NCBI RefSeq assembly: GCF_003234175.2
Contig: NZ_CP126257.1
Span: 744,001-808,000 of the forward strand
DNA: 64,000 bases
Source of the DNA: Curtobacterium sp. MCSS17_007
GTDB lineage: Bacteria; Actinomycetota; Actinomycetes; Actinomycetales; Microbacteriaceae
Reading direction: 5' to 3'
In this document: piece after piece, positions 46,922-54,728 of the stretch
Layout: each line of letters opens with the position of its first letter
Numbering within the stretch: the first letter of the stretch is position 1
Notes under the pieces: model-generated
Told to the model about the DNA's origin: nothing
The model's input: the letters and a program-made list of their open reading frames with translations, nothing else
The model's database searches: none
Position numbers and translations under genes: made by a program

Positions 46922-47329
46922 ATGCCGCTCGTCCGTATCGACCTCGCCACCGGCCGCACCCCAGAACAGGTCCGCGCGATCGCCGACGCGATCCACACCG
47001 CCATCGTGGCCGAGTACGGCATCCCGGAGCGCGACCGCTTCCAGGTGATCACCGAGCACCCCGCCCAGCAGATCATCGCGCAGGACGCCGGCCTCGGCTT
47101 CGAGCGGACGGACGGCGTCGTGGTCGTTCAGGTCTTCACGCAGCGCGGGCGCAGCGACGAGGCGAAGCAGGGGCTGTACCGCGCCGTGCACGACCGCCTC
47201 GCCGAGGTCGGCGTCGCGAGCGAGGACGTCTTCATCGGGTACGTCGAGAACGGGCCGCAGGACTGGTCGTTCGGCTTCGGCCGCGCCCAGTACGTGACCG
47301 GGGAACTGGGCGTGCCCTCCGCGAGCTGA
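46922..47329 (+). CDS. Tautomerase family protein
   Basis: A 135-aa protein of the tautomerase superfamily. After Met removal the N-terminal residue is Pro (MPLVRIDLATGRTPEQ), the catalytic base of this family. Later segments VITEHPAQQII and VFIGYVENGPQDWSFGFGRAQY fit the longer, fused-type subgroup. Substrate unknown; the shared operator core with the iol operon suggests a link to keto-enol isomerisation of an inositol intermediate, which is inference. Confidence 0.85.
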   Translation: MPLVRIDLATGRTPEQVRAIADAIHTAIVAEYGIPERDRFQVITEHPAQQIIAQDAGLGFERTDGVVVVQVFTQRGRSDEAKQGLYRAVHDRLAEVGVASEDVFIGYVENGPQDWSFGFGRAQYVTGELGVPSAS

Positions 47330-47338
47330 GGCGCCGAC

Positions 47339-48097
47339 CTACTTGTCGACGAGGGTGACCTCGAACGAGTAGCGGTCCGGGCGGTAGCAGTGCACGCCGT
47401 ACTCCACCGCCCGGCCGGACGCGTCGTACGCCGTGCGGCTCATGGTCAGCACGGGGTCGCCGTCCTCGATCTCCAGCAGCGAGGCCTCGTCGTCGGTGAC
47501 GGCCCGCGCACCGATCCGCTGCTTGGCGACGCGCATGGTCACACCGCGGGCACGGAGCAGCTGGTAGAGCCCGTGGGCCTGCAGGTCGCCGTCCGTGATC
47601 TCCGTGAACTCCGGGGGCAGGTAGTTCTCGAGGATCGCCATCGGCACGTCCTCGGCGAACCGCACCCGGCGGATGTGGGCGACCGTCGTGCCCGGTGCGA
47701 TCCCGAGGGCCTCGGCGACCGCGTCGCTCGCCGGCACGTCGTCGCGTTCGAGCAGCTTCGTCGTCGGGGCCTGCGCACCCTGGGCGAGGTCGTCGTACAG
47801 GCTCGTGAGCTCGACCTTGCGGGTCACCGGGCCGTGGACGACCTGCGTTCCGATGCCCCGTCGGCGGACGAGCAGTCCCTTGTCGACGAGGTCCTGGATG
47901 GCGCGCCGGATCGTCGGACGCGACAGACCGAGCCGCTCGCCGAGTGCGATCTCGTTCTCGAGCCGGGCTCCGGGTGGCATCGCACCGGAGCGGATCGCCT
48001 CCTCGATGCGCGAGGCGACCTGGAAGTAGAGGGGCATGGGGCCCGACCGGTCCAGGTCCATGAACAGGTCGGACGGCAGCTGGCCTTCGTTGGTCAT
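47339..48097 (-). CDS. GntR family regulator (HutC-type), probable inositol regulator
   Basis: A 252-aa regulator: N-terminal winged helix (about residues 20-90, PLYFQVASRIEEAIRSGAMPPG ... LGLSRPTIRRAIQDLVDKG) and a C-terminal UTRA ligand domain with FAEDVPMAILENYLP and VEYGVHCYRPDRYSFEVTL. The ATG has GGAGG 6 nt upstream. It is convergent with the tautomerase gene and next to the iol operon, the usual place of actinobacterial IolR-type GntR repressors. Confidence 0.88.
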   Translation of the reverse strand: MTNEGQLPSDLFMDLDRSGPMPLYFQVASRIEEAIRSGAMPPGARLENEIALGERLGLSRPTIRRAIQDLVDKGLLVRRRGIGTQVVHGPVTRKVELTSLYDDLAQGAQAPTTKLLERDDVPASDAVAEALGIAPGTTVAHIRRVRFAEDVPMAILENYLPPEFTEITDGDLQAHGLYQLLRARGVTMRVAKQRIGARAVTDDEASLLEIEDGDPVLTMSRTAYDASGRAVEYGVHCYRPDRYSFEVTLVDK

Positions 48098-48145
48098 CGC
48101 GGTCCTCCGGGGCTGACGGCACCGGCGCCGGCGCCGGAACGGCAA

Positions 48146-48155
48146 TGTCGTGACA
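48146..48155. promoter_or_regulatory. Palindrome upstream of the GntR gene
   Basis: TGTCGTGACA (TGTC/GACA arms) lies about 50 bp before the GntR start and overlaps a TATTGT -10-like hexamer on the minus strand. It is a candidate autoregulatory site, although it does not match the TARGGRCAAA core at the other two promoters. Confidence 0.35.
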
Positions 48156-48228
48156 ATACCATCGGGCGAACAGGCAGCCGGCGACCGTCGGTCACCGTCC
48201 CGCCAGGTACGACGACCGACGGGGAGGG

Positions 48229-48894
48229 TCAGTCCGCGAAGATCATCGGGCGGTTCGACAGCCGGGGTTGTGCCGCCGCTCGGGGTTGCTCCGCCCGCGG
48301 CCGCACGGGCGCGATGTGCACGCGGGTCGCGGCACCGAGCGCCTCGACGGTGTCGCAACCGTGCTGTCCCGCGGCGTGCACGACGATGGCGGCGCACGCC
48401 TCGGCGTCGGCAGCCGCGTCGTGGTGCTGGAAGCCCTCGTACCCGGCAGCCCGTGCCGCCGACGGCAGCCGGTACGACTCGAGCGTGTAGGTCTTGCGCG
48501 CGACCTGCAGGGAGCACAACGAGTGGTGCTCCGCCAGCTCGGTGCCCGTCGCCGAGCAGCCGCCCGCGATCACGCCCATGTCGAAGCGTGCGTTGTGCGC
48601 GACCAGGACGTCCCCCTCGGCGAACGCCACGATGTCGCGGTACTGCTCCGCCCAGCCCTTCGCACCGACCACGTCCGACGCGACGATGCCGTGGATGCGG
48701 GTGTTCCACTCCAGGAAGGAGTCGTGCCCCACCGGGGGCTGGATGAACCAGGACGCCCGCTCGACCACCCGGCCGTCGCGGACCTTGACGAGGCCGACCG
48801 AGCAGGCGCTGGCGGGCGAGCTGTTCGCGGTCTCGAAGTCGATCGCGGTGAAGTTCAACGGCACGCCCTCGATGCTCGCACGGGGTTCCGACAT
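48229..48894 (-). CDS. DnaQ-like 3'-5' exonuclease domain protein
   Basis: A 221-aa DEDDh exonuclease-fold protein. ExoI is NFTAIDFETANSSPAS (Asp-x-Glu), ExoII is VAHNARFDMGV and ExoIII is HHDAAADAEACAAI with the His and Asp. The C-terminal 45 residues are a Pro/Arg/Ala-rich tail. The ATG at 48894 follows an in-frame GTG; AGGTG is the only purine-rich stretch nearby. It is not obviously the replicative epsilon subunit; it is likely a repair or RNA-trimming exonuclease. Confidence 0.85.
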   Translation of the reverse strand: MSEPRASIEGVPLNFTAIDFETANSSPASACSVGLVKVRDGRVVERASWFIQPPVGHDSFLEWNTRIHGIVASDVVGAKGWAEQYRDIVAFAEGDVLVAHNARFDMGVIAGGCSATGTELAEHHSLCSLQVARKTYTLESYRLPSAARAAGYEGFQHHDAAADAEACAAIVVHAAGQHGCDTVEALGAATRVHIAPVRPRAEQPRAAAQPRLSNRPMIFAD

Positions 48895-48944
48895 CACCTG
48901 CGCGCGACGTCGGCGTTGCGGCCGCGCGCGGTAGCGTCCGAGGC

Positions 48945-49484
48945 GTGACCGGATCGACCACCCCGCCGCTCGTCCTCGTCCTGCCCGGTGCCGGCTACGG
49001 ACAGCAGGCGCCCCTGCTCTGGTGGACCCGCGCGATCGCCGAGCAGCACGGAGCCGAGGTCGTCGCGCCGGCGTGGAGGGTCGACGCTGCAGCGAAGGCC
49101 GACCCGGTCGCGTTCGTCGAGGCGCAGGTCGACGCAGCGCTCGCCGGCCGCCGTCCGGACCTCGTCGTCGCCAAGTCCTTCGGTTCGTTCGCCCTGCCGT
49201 GGGCGGTGCGGCACGACACCGACGGCGTGTGGCTCACGCCGGTCCTGACGGACCCGGCGGTCGTCGCAGCGCTCGCCGGGGCGGGCACCGGGTCGGTCGC
49301 GGTCGGCGGGTCTGCCGACGCGATGTGGATCCCGTCCGCGGTCGGCGCGACGCGTGCCGGGCTGCACACCGTCGAGGGGGCCGACCACGCGCTCGAGGTG
49401 CCGGGCGACTGGCGGGGTTCCCAGCGCCTCCAGGCCGACGTCCTCGGACTGGTCGAGGAGCGCGTCGCGGCCCTGGTGTCCTGA
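48945..49484 (+). CDS. Small alpha/beta-hydrolase-fold protein
   Basis: A 179-aa protein with an alpha/beta-hydrolase outline: LVLVLPGAGYGQQAPLLWW (oxyanion-hole strand), nucleophile elbow VVAKSFGSFALPWAV with the Ser, and a C-terminal histidine in VEGADHALEVPGDW. It is shorter than typical hydrolases. GTG 48945 lies 7 nt after TAGCGT (48932-48937), leaderless. Substrate unknown. Confidence 0.78.
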   Translation: MTGSTTPPLVLVLPGAGYGQQAPLLWWTRAIAEQHGAEVVAPAWRVDAAAKADPVAFVEAQVDAALAGRRPDLVVAKSFGSFALPWAVRHDTDGVWLTPVLTDPAVVAALAGAGTGSVAVGGSADAMWIPSAVGATRAGLHTVEGADHALEVPGDWRGSQRLQADVLGLVEERVAALVS

Positions 49485-49508
49485 CCCTGCGCGACGTACA
49501 GTCAGCGC

Positions 49509-49709
49509 ATGGGGGAGCCGAGGGACCTGGACCAGTTGCTGGCGAGCGCGCCGCGTGTGGACGCACAGCCGCACACGGTGCGCCGGGGGATCGGGCTGGG
49601 CGCCACCCTGCTCCTGACGGCGGGCCTGGTCGCCTGCATCGTGCTCGGGATCGCGCACGGCCTGCTGCTGACGTTCGTGAGCTTCCTCCTCGGGATCTGG
49701 CCGTACTGA
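49509..49709 (+). CDS. Small membrane protein, 66 aa
   Basis: Short protein: 27 mostly polar residues, then a continuous hydrophobic stretch (GIGLGATLLLTAGLVACIVLG and GLLLTFVSFLLGIWPY), one or two helices. ATG 49509 is exactly 6 nt after TACAGT (49497-49502), the leaderless pattern seen for well-known genes here, which supports it as real. No function recognised. Confidence 0.7.
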   Translation: MGEPRDLDQLLASAPRVDAQPHTVRRGIGLGATLLLTAGLVACIVLGIAHGLLLTFVSFLLGIWPY

Positions 49710-49839
49710 CCGCACGGGCCTGGAGGCTCCCCACCGGCACGACCGGCACGGCTGCCCCGCCGCTGGCACCTCGGTCCGGAACCGGCGGCGTGACCCTCGG
49801 GTCGGCTCCGGAGGGCCGCCGCCGGTAGGCTGTCGTCCC

Positions 49840-50913
49840 GTGGCTCTCACCATCGGAATCGTCGGTCTCCCGAACGTCGGCAAGTCGACCCTGTTCAACG
49901 CCCTGACCAAGAACCAGGTCCTCGCCGCGAACTACCCGTTCGCGACGATCGAACCGAACGTCGGCGTGGTGAACCTGCCCGACCCGCGGCTCGACCAGCT
50001 CGCGACGCTGTTCGGCTCGGAGAAGACCGTGCCCGCGCCGGTGTCGTTCGTCGACATCGCGGGCATCGTCAAGGGCGCGAGCGAGGGCGAGGGTCTCGGC
50101 AACAAGTTCCTCGCGAACATCCGCGAGGCCGACGCGATCGCGCAGGTCGTCCGTGGCTTCGCCGACGACGACGTCGTGCACGTCGCGAACAAGGTGTCCC
50201 CGAAGGACGACCTCGAGGTCATCAACACCGAGCTGATCCTCGCCGACCTCGAGACCATCGAGAAGGCACTGCCGCGGTACGAGAAGACCGTGAAGCTCAA
50301 GCAGGCCGAGCCGATCGTGCTCGAGACCGCGAAGGAGGCCAAGGCGGCGCTCGAGCAGGGCACCCTGCTCTCCGCCACCTCGATCGACCTGTCGCCGATC
50401 GCCGAGCTGGGCCTCCTCAGCGCGAAGCCGTTCATCTTCGTCTTCAACGTCGACGAATCGATCCTGACCGACGAGGCCCGCAAGGCCGAGCTGTCCGCGC
50501 TCGTCGCCCCCGCGCAGGCCGTGTTCCTCGACGCGAAGATCGAGTCCGAGCTCATCGACCTCGACCCCGAGGACGCCGCCGAGCTCCTCGAGTCGACCGG
50601 GCAGACCGAGTCGGGCCTCGACCAGCTCGCCCGCATCGGCTTCGACACCCTCGGGCTGCAGACCTACCTGACCGCCGGGCCCAAGGAGGCGCGGGCGTGG
50701 ACGATCGGCAAGGGGTGGAAGGCTCCCCAGGCGGCCGGCGTCATCCACACGGACTTCGAGAAGGGCTTCATCAAGGCCGAGGTCATCTCGTTCGAGGACC
50801 TCATGGAGGCCGGCTCGATCGCCGAGGCGCGTGCGCACGGCAAGGCCCGCATCGAGGGCAAGGACTACGTGATGCAGGACGGCGACGTGGTGGAGTTCCG
50901 CTTCAACAACTGA
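49840..50913 (+). CDS. ychF: Redox-regulated ribosome-associated ATPase YchF
   Basis: A 357-aa OBG-family P-loop protein (E. coli YchF/Ola1), binds ribosomes and prefers ATP. G1 is GLPNVGKSTLFNAL, G3 is DIAGIVKGASEGEGLGNKFL, and the C-terminal TGS domain ends GDVVEFRFNN. GTG 49840 is 8 nt after TAGGCT. Its last codons (50895-50911) form the left end of a 17-bp direct repeat whose other copy lies at 61019, so ychF is the insertion target of the adjacent element and was left intact. Confidence 0.97.
   Translation: MALTIGIVGLPNVGKSTLFNALTKNQVLAANYPFATIEPNVGVVNLPDPRLDQLATLFGSEKTVPAPVSFVDIAGIVKGASEGEGLGNKFLANIREADAIAQVVRGFADDDVVHVANKVSPKDDLEVINTELILADLETIEKALPRYEKTVKLKQAEPIVLETAKEAKAALEQGTLLSATSIDLSPIAELGLLSAKPFIFVFNVDESILTDEARKAELSALVAPAQAVFLDAKIESELIDLDPEDAAELLESTGQTESGLDQLARIGFDTLGLQTYLTAGPKEARAWTIGKGWKAPQAAGVIHTDFEKGFIKAEVISFEDLMEAGSIAEARAHGKARIEGKDYVMQDGDVVEFRFNN
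50895..50911 (+). other. Left attachment repeat
   Basis: 17-bp repeat formed by the last codons of ychF (FRFNN) plus the T of the stop. The last 10 bp (TTCAACAACT) are identical to the right copy and are the likely core of strand exchange. Confidence 0.8.
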
Positions 50914-50935
50914 CACCCCGCGCAGTCATTGGGAA

Positions 50936-52048
50936 CTAGGCGGTCTGAGCGTTCTCAGTCCGCGCTGAGTCCGCGGGAGCTGCAGAAACGGCGCGCATGA
51001 TGCCTGCCGCGGCCGACCGGGTCCGGTCCTCAGCGGTCGGCCAGAGATGGGTGTACGTCTGCAACGTGGTGGTCGCCTTCGCGTGCCCGAGTGCTCGCTG
51101 AACGGTCGCCACGTCACAGCCTGCTGCGATGAGTCCGGACGCGTAGAAGTGCCGAAGGTCGTGCAGGCGAGTCGGCTCAGCGTCAGCTGCACGCAGGGTC
51201 TTGGTCCACCAGTAGTGGATCGTGTTCTGGTGCGGTGGGTTGCCGTTGTCTCCGAGGAACATCCATTGTTCGTCTCCATGGGTGCCGACGAGGGATGCGT
51301 GCTGCGCCAGCATCGTCATCAGCTCGTCAGGGAGGTGCACGATTCGCTCCGACCCGTACTTCGGCGGTGTGATCCGAACCTCGCCGCCAGTGGCGCGCTG
51401 TACCTGCCGCTGGACGTGCAGTTGCCGCCGCAAGAAGTCGATGTCCGAGAACTGCACTGCCGCTGCTTCACCCAGCCGGAGCCCGGCAAAGGCGCACAAG
51501 GCGACGAACGGCCGGAACCAGTCGTCCGCTGCGCGGAGTACGGACCCCACGGTCTCTGGAGTCGGGATGCGCATTGCATGCTCGGCCTTTCGAGCCCGCG
51601 GAAGTGTCACCCCGTCCGATGGGTCGCTCGCGAGGAGCTTGTCCCGTACAGCGGCACGGAGAGCCGCTCGGACGTTGTTCACCCGAGTACGGATCGTGCT
51701 GGGGGCGAGAGTCAGGCTCATCGTCTTGACCCAGGCCTCAACGTGTGAGCGTCGCAGCCTGCCGAACTCCACATCCTTGAACGTGCAGCCACGGACCGCG
51801 ACATCCATCGCCGTGACAGTCGTGGCGGCCCAGACCTGGCGAGGGGCCCAGTCAGCGTAGAAGGCCGCGAGAGTCGTCTTCGCGATGCTGGGGTCGACGT
51901 ACGTGCCGTTCCGCCGAGCAGCGTCGAGATCCGCGAGGAACCGCGTGGCCTCTCCCTTGCGGTCGAAGTGCTTTGCACGCTCCCGGCCGGTCTCGTCGTG
52001 CCAGCGTGCACGCCAGCGGCCGTCGGGTCGCCGCTGGACACTAGCCAC
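50936..52048 (-). CDS. int: Tyrosine recombinase (phage-type integrase)
   Basis: A 370-aa site-specific integrase. The N-terminal AP2-like arm-binding part (VQRRPDGRWRARWHDETGRERAKHF) is followed by a SAM-like core-binding domain (about 60-150) and the catalytic domain with AGLRLGEA (Arg), PPKYGSERIV (Lys), HDLRHFYASGL (His-x-x-Arg), LGHAKATTTLQTYTH (His and Tyr). The GTG start overlaps the stop of the repressor gene by 8 bp, so the two may be co-expressed. Adjacent to the left att repeat, as expected. Confidence 0.95.
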   Translation of the reverse strand: MASVQRRPDGRWRARWHDETGRERAKHFDRKGEATRFLADLDAARRNGTYVDPSIAKTTLAAFYADWAPRQVWAATTVTAMDVAVRGCTFKDVEFGRLRRSHVEAWVKTMSLTLAPSTIRTRVNNVRAALRAAVRDKLLASDPSDGVTLPRARKAEHAMRIPTPETVGSVLRAADDWFRPFVALCAFAGLRLGEAAAVQFSDIDFLRRQLHVQRQVQRATGGEVRITPPKYGSERIVHLPDELMTMLAQHASLVGTHGDEQWMFLGDNGNPPHQNTIHYWWTKTLRAADAEPTRLHDLRHFYASGLIAAGCDVATVQRALGHAKATTTLQTYTHLWPTAEDRTRSAAAGIMRAVSAAPADSARTENAQTA

Positions 52049-52658
52049 GGGAAGCTTCCTCGCTCTGGCGCAGGATCTGCTCGAACCTGCCCCTCGGCCG
52101 GGTCGGCACCTCCTTCATGGCGGCGAGCTGTTCCTCCGTCATGCCGCGGTTGTCTACGTCCCGCTGGGCGGCAGCGGAGGCGCGCATCTCCTCTCGCACG
52201 TCGGTCACCTCCCCTTCCGCGGACTGCTCCAACCAAGGTTCGATGTCGCTCGCTTCCATCACGAACAGGGCGTCGTCACCGCGTGCAGCCTGCGCATCGA
52301 AGTAGATGTCGGCGTACGACGCGAGTCGGTCCTGCGCTCGGATGTAGGCCTCGGCGGCATCGCGCAGCTCGCCCGTGGCGACGTTCAGCTCGTGTATCGC
52401 GATCTTGACGATTGCGCCTTCGTCTGGCTGCATGAGGTCCCACGTGTGCATTCCCAGGATGCGCATGACGTCCTTCGCTTCGAGCAACCGGAGCGGTCGG
52501 TCGCCCTTCTCTACGGCCCACACGGTCGCCTGGGACCACTTGTGCCCCGCGCTTCGCATCGCGTCCGCGAGGTCCTTCTGCGAGCGCGTTCCGCGGAACC
52601 TCGTGATGTTCCTACCGACCTGCGCATCGTCCACAACCTCAGCTGACATGCGCCTCAC
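52041..52658 (-). CDS. XRE-type regulator of the element
   Basis: About 202-205 aa protein. The N-terminal helix-turn-helix (about residues 14-65, QVGRNITRFRGTRSQKDLADAMRSAGHKWSQATVWAVEKGDRPLRL) resembles XRE repressors; the rest is helical and charged, with no peptidase motif. ATG 52658 (alternative ATG 52649) faces the two operator palindromes and the divergent excisionase gene, the layout of a phage immunity switch. It probably represses excision. Confidence 0.82.
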   Translation of the reverse strand: MRRMSAEVVDDAQVGRNITRFRGTRSQKDLADAMRSAGHKWSQATVWAVEKGDRPLRLLEAKDVMRILGMHTWDLMQPDEGAIVKIAIHELNVATGELRDAAEAYIRAQDRLASYADIYFDAQAARGDDALFVMEASDIEPWLEQSAEGEVTDVREEMRASAAAQRDVDNRGMTEEQLAAMKEVPTRPRGRFEQILRQSEEASRG

Positions 52659-52668
52659 TGTACACGCT

Positions 52669-52732
52669 GAGCGAGTTGATTTCGACTAGCTCGTGTGGTT
52701 CACTCGCTGAGCTGGTCGATCCCGACTAGCTC
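52669..52732. promoter_or_regulatory. Twin 24-bp operator palindromes of the element
   Basis: O1 (52669-52692) and O2 (52709-52732) are imperfect palindromes with 9 of 12 paired positions each, and they resemble each other: both end CGACTAGCTC and begin GAGC. Consensus half-site GAGCTAGTCG. Their centres are 40 bp apart, about four helical turns, which suits cooperative binding. They fill the gap between the divergent regulator and excisionase genes. Confidence 0.75.
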
Positions 52733-52748
52733 ACACAAGGAGGACTTC

Positions 52749-52934
52749 ATGATCAAGCTGCTCACGGTCGACGAAGTGGCGGCGATGCTCCGCCGGTCAC
52801 CGGCCCAGCTCCGCTACATGCGAGGGCAGGGCACCGCCCCGCCATCCGCGAAGATCGCCGGTCGCATCATGTTCCGGGAGACGGAAGTGGTCGCATACAT
52901 CGAGGCGCAGTTCGACGCCGAGGAAGCGGCTTGA
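52749..52934 (+). CDS. Excisionase-like MerR/AlpA-type DNA-binding protein
   Basis: A 61-aa winged-helix excisionase-family protein (LLTVDEVAAMLRRSPAQLRYMRGQGTAPPSAKIAGRIMFRETEVVAYIEAQ). AAGGAGG 5 nt before ATG 52749 fixes the start. As the first gene divergent from the repressor it is the probable Xis/recombination directionality factor. Its end overlaps the following small gene. Confidence 0.85.
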   Translation: MIKLLTVDEVAAMLRRSPAQLRYMRGQGTAPPSAKIAGRIMFRETEVVAYIEAQFDAEEAA

Positions 52935-53239
52935 TCGACGCTTCCTCGGGCGCGACCAGCAACGACAAGGCCCCCGCATCGAGCTGCAACTCCATGGGGG
53001 GCATCGACCAGCACGAAGGGAACGAACCGGACATGATCAACAATATCCACAAAGACGGTGAGGAAGCGCCCGCGACCATCGAGGTGACGGGACGGTCGCC
53101 TGACGGTCGTGAGCGGCGGATGTCGATGATGTACTCCCGGAGCATGACCGCGGACGGCGCTCGCCGCCTGGCGGTGCGCTTGCTGGAGGCCGCGCACAGG
53201 GTGGACCGCGACTTGCCCAGGCGTTCGGGAGGGCACTAG
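52931..53239 (+). CDS. Small element protein of unknown function
   Basis: Up to 102 aa from a TTG at 52931 that overlaps the excisionase stop. A better-supported start may be ATG 53033 (GAAGGGAAC about 10 nt upstream), giving about 68 residues: MINNIHKDGEEAPATIEVTG then a basic helical part (MTADGARRLAVRLLEAAHRVDRD). No recognised domain. It ends 2 bp before the next gene. Confidence 0.55.
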   Translation: MIDASSGATSNDKAPASSCNSMGGIDQHEGNEPDMINNIHKDGEEAPATIEVTGRSPDGRERRMSMMYSRSMTADGARRLAVRLLEAAHRVDRDLPRRSGGH

Positions 53240-53241
53240 CG

Positions 53242-53856
53242 GTGGTCGACGCCCGCCTCCCGTCGAGATGGCTGCACGACCCTCGCATCGATGCTCTCTC
53301 CGACTACGCCTGGCGGATGTTCAGCTACTCGCTGATGCTCGCGAATGAGCAGCAGAGTGACGGCTTCATCGCGCGGACGCAGCTCCGGTTCTTGCACCCC
53401 GGAGGGCCCGATCCTGGCGCGGTCGGCGAGCTTCTCGCTTCGGGCCTCTGGTGTGACGAGGTCGACGGCTACAGGGTTCAGCGGTGGGCGGAAACACAGT
53501 CCACGGCCGCGGCCCTCGCGCAGCAACGCGGACGCAGCGCAAAGAACAGCCGCGAGTACCGTGCCCGCAGGTCGGCTGCGTCACCGCAGGCTGTGACCGC
53601 AGACGTGACCGATGACGCACTAGGAAAGGACAGGCAAGGAAAGGACAGGCAAGGAAAGGACAGGCAAGGTGAGGACAGGAACTACCGGGTTAACGAGGTA
53701 GCGACGGAAGGCTCCTCTTCGGCTCTCCGTTGGGAGACCGTCGGGGTTCCTGTCCCGTGCTTGGTCTGTAGCGACGGGATCGACCCTGAAACACCCAACC
53801 GGCTGTGCGCTCGACAGGACGACGCGCACGGGCGCATGCGACTCCGAGCCGCGTAA
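53242..53856 (+). CDS. Phage replisome-organiser-like protein
   Basis: A 204-aa protein. The N-terminal 80 residues (VDARLPSRWLHDPRIDALSDYAWRMFSYSLMLANEQQSDGFI ... FLHPGG) look like the winged-helix N-terminus of phage replication/helicase-loader-type proteins. A basic Gln/Arg/Ser region follows, then three GKDRQ repeats and a tail with a possible zinc pair (CLVC ... LCARQDD). The repeat is in frame (15-bp units). A strong terminator follows. Replication role is inference. Confidence 0.6.
   Translation: MVDARLPSRWLHDPRIDALSDYAWRMFSYSLMLANEQQSDGFIARTQLRFLHPGGPDPGAVGELLASGLWCDEVDGYRVQRWAETQSTAAALAQQRGRSAKNSREYRARRSAASPQAVTADVTDDALGKDRQGKDRQGKDRQGEDRNYRVNEVATEGSSSALRWETVGVPVPCLVCSDGIDPETPNRLCARQDDAHGRMRLRAA
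53623..53667. repeat. Three exact tandem 15-bp repeats
   Basis: GGAAAGGACAGGCAA occurs at 53623, 53638 and 53653 without mismatch, with a degenerate fourth copy after it. Because the unit is 15 bp, copy-number change keeps the reading frame and only adds or removes a GKDRQ unit. Confidence 0.9.
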
Positions 53857-53890
53857 GAGGAGCCCGGGCATCCACTGCCCGGGCTCCTCT
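53856..53890 (+). terminator. 15-bp hairpin ending the early element genes
   Basis: AGAGGAGCCCGGGCA (53856-53870) pairs perfectly with 53876-53890 around TCCAC, overlapping the stop region of the replisome-organiser-like gene. It separates the element backbone from its cargo. Confidence 0.85.
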
Positions 53891-54568
53891 CCCTGTTCGA
53901 GCCACGCCTTAGCTTCTCCACGCATCCGACGATGGGGGCGTCCGGATGGTGCTCGTGTGTATGAGTCATCCGGATGTGGGCGCGTTGGGGCTTCCACCAG
54001 CTCCCCGAAGGGCCCGCGACGTCGCGCTCGTGCTGATGCTGATCGTCGTGTGTGTGCCAGTGGTCGCGCATCGATGGCTCGGGCGCGCACCGCTCGGTCA
54101 AGACGCATCCCTACCTCTACCGCCTTCAGTAGCCCGGTGAGAACGAACGGCCAGATAAGCCGCTGACCGAAGGTGAAGGCCAGCAGTAGGGCGCCAAGAA
54201 TGGCCTGACAGAGCAGCAGGCACCCGCCTCGAACGATGAACAGAGCGACGCTCGCCCCGTTGTCGAAGAGCTGCGCGACGAGGAGCACTTGGCGAAGGAG
54301 GCTCCCCTGAATGGCGCCGCCGAAACCAGTGTGGCCTGAACCCTCGGTCCATCAGGGCGAACCTCGCATTGCGTCCGAGATCGTAGGAGTTGTTGATGAT
54401 GCCGAGGTGCCGCTCAGGGGAGGCGATCGTCGCGAGTCAATGCTCCGCTGGTGGCGGCGAGAACGCGGTCGGGGACTTGTCGACGAAGCTCCTGACGCGG
54501 TCGAGCGACAGCTCCTCGAAGTCGCGTACCGCCAGAGCGGTGCAAGTTCGTGATAGGTCGGACATCGA
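53891..54568. other. Non-coding or degenerate stretch of the element
   Basis: No gene I trust over 680 bp. On the minus strand a GTG at 54288 opens a frame whose first 60 residues are strongly hydrophobic (LLLVAQLF ... FVLTGLLKAVEVG) but which then runs into low-complexity sequence. A second minus frame around 54050-53850 has a His-rich stretch (HWHTHDDQHQHERDV). They could be one small membrane-protein gene broken by a frameshift. A short plus-strand frame at 54311-54553 has no supporting features. Confidence 0.3.
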
Positions 54569-54648
54569 GGGGGGGGCACCACCCCTCCCCCCGCCGGTCG
54601 GTCGGACGATCGGTACGTGCTGCATCCCGCGGTGCGCGCGGGTCTGGG
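54569..54648 (+). repeat. Structured repeat, copy A, upstream of the kinase operon
   Basis: About 80 bp: a run of eight G (54569-54576) facing ACCCCTCCCC (54581-54590), then CGATCGG, then a 33-bp segment (54616-54648) identical to 57869-57901. The identical segment contains the hairpin CCCGCG-GTGCG-CGCGGG. It ends 80 bp before the kinase start. The same order of elements is found in copy B before the ATPase operon. Confidence 0.85.
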
Positions 54649-54728
54649 GGAGCAGGCGTATCCCCTCTTTGGGTGCCATTGAAGGGAAAGACCCTCGCGC
54701 GATCGCGCGATTCCATAGGCTGTCGAAC

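Noticed and set aside
48146..48155. TGTCGTGACA as the same operator found at the iol promoter
   Set aside because: It does not contain the TARGGRCAAA core shared by the iolC and tautomerase promoters, so it is listed only as a possible autoregulatory site.
53623..53667. CRISPR-like repeat array
   Set aside because: The units are contiguous 15-bp copies without spacers inside a reading frame. No cas genes are present in the window.
53946..54140. 64-codon plus-strand gene with a hydrophobic segment
   Set aside because: No ribosome-binding site or leaderless -10, and it is antisense to an equally hydrophobic minus-strand frame, so the strand cannot be decided.
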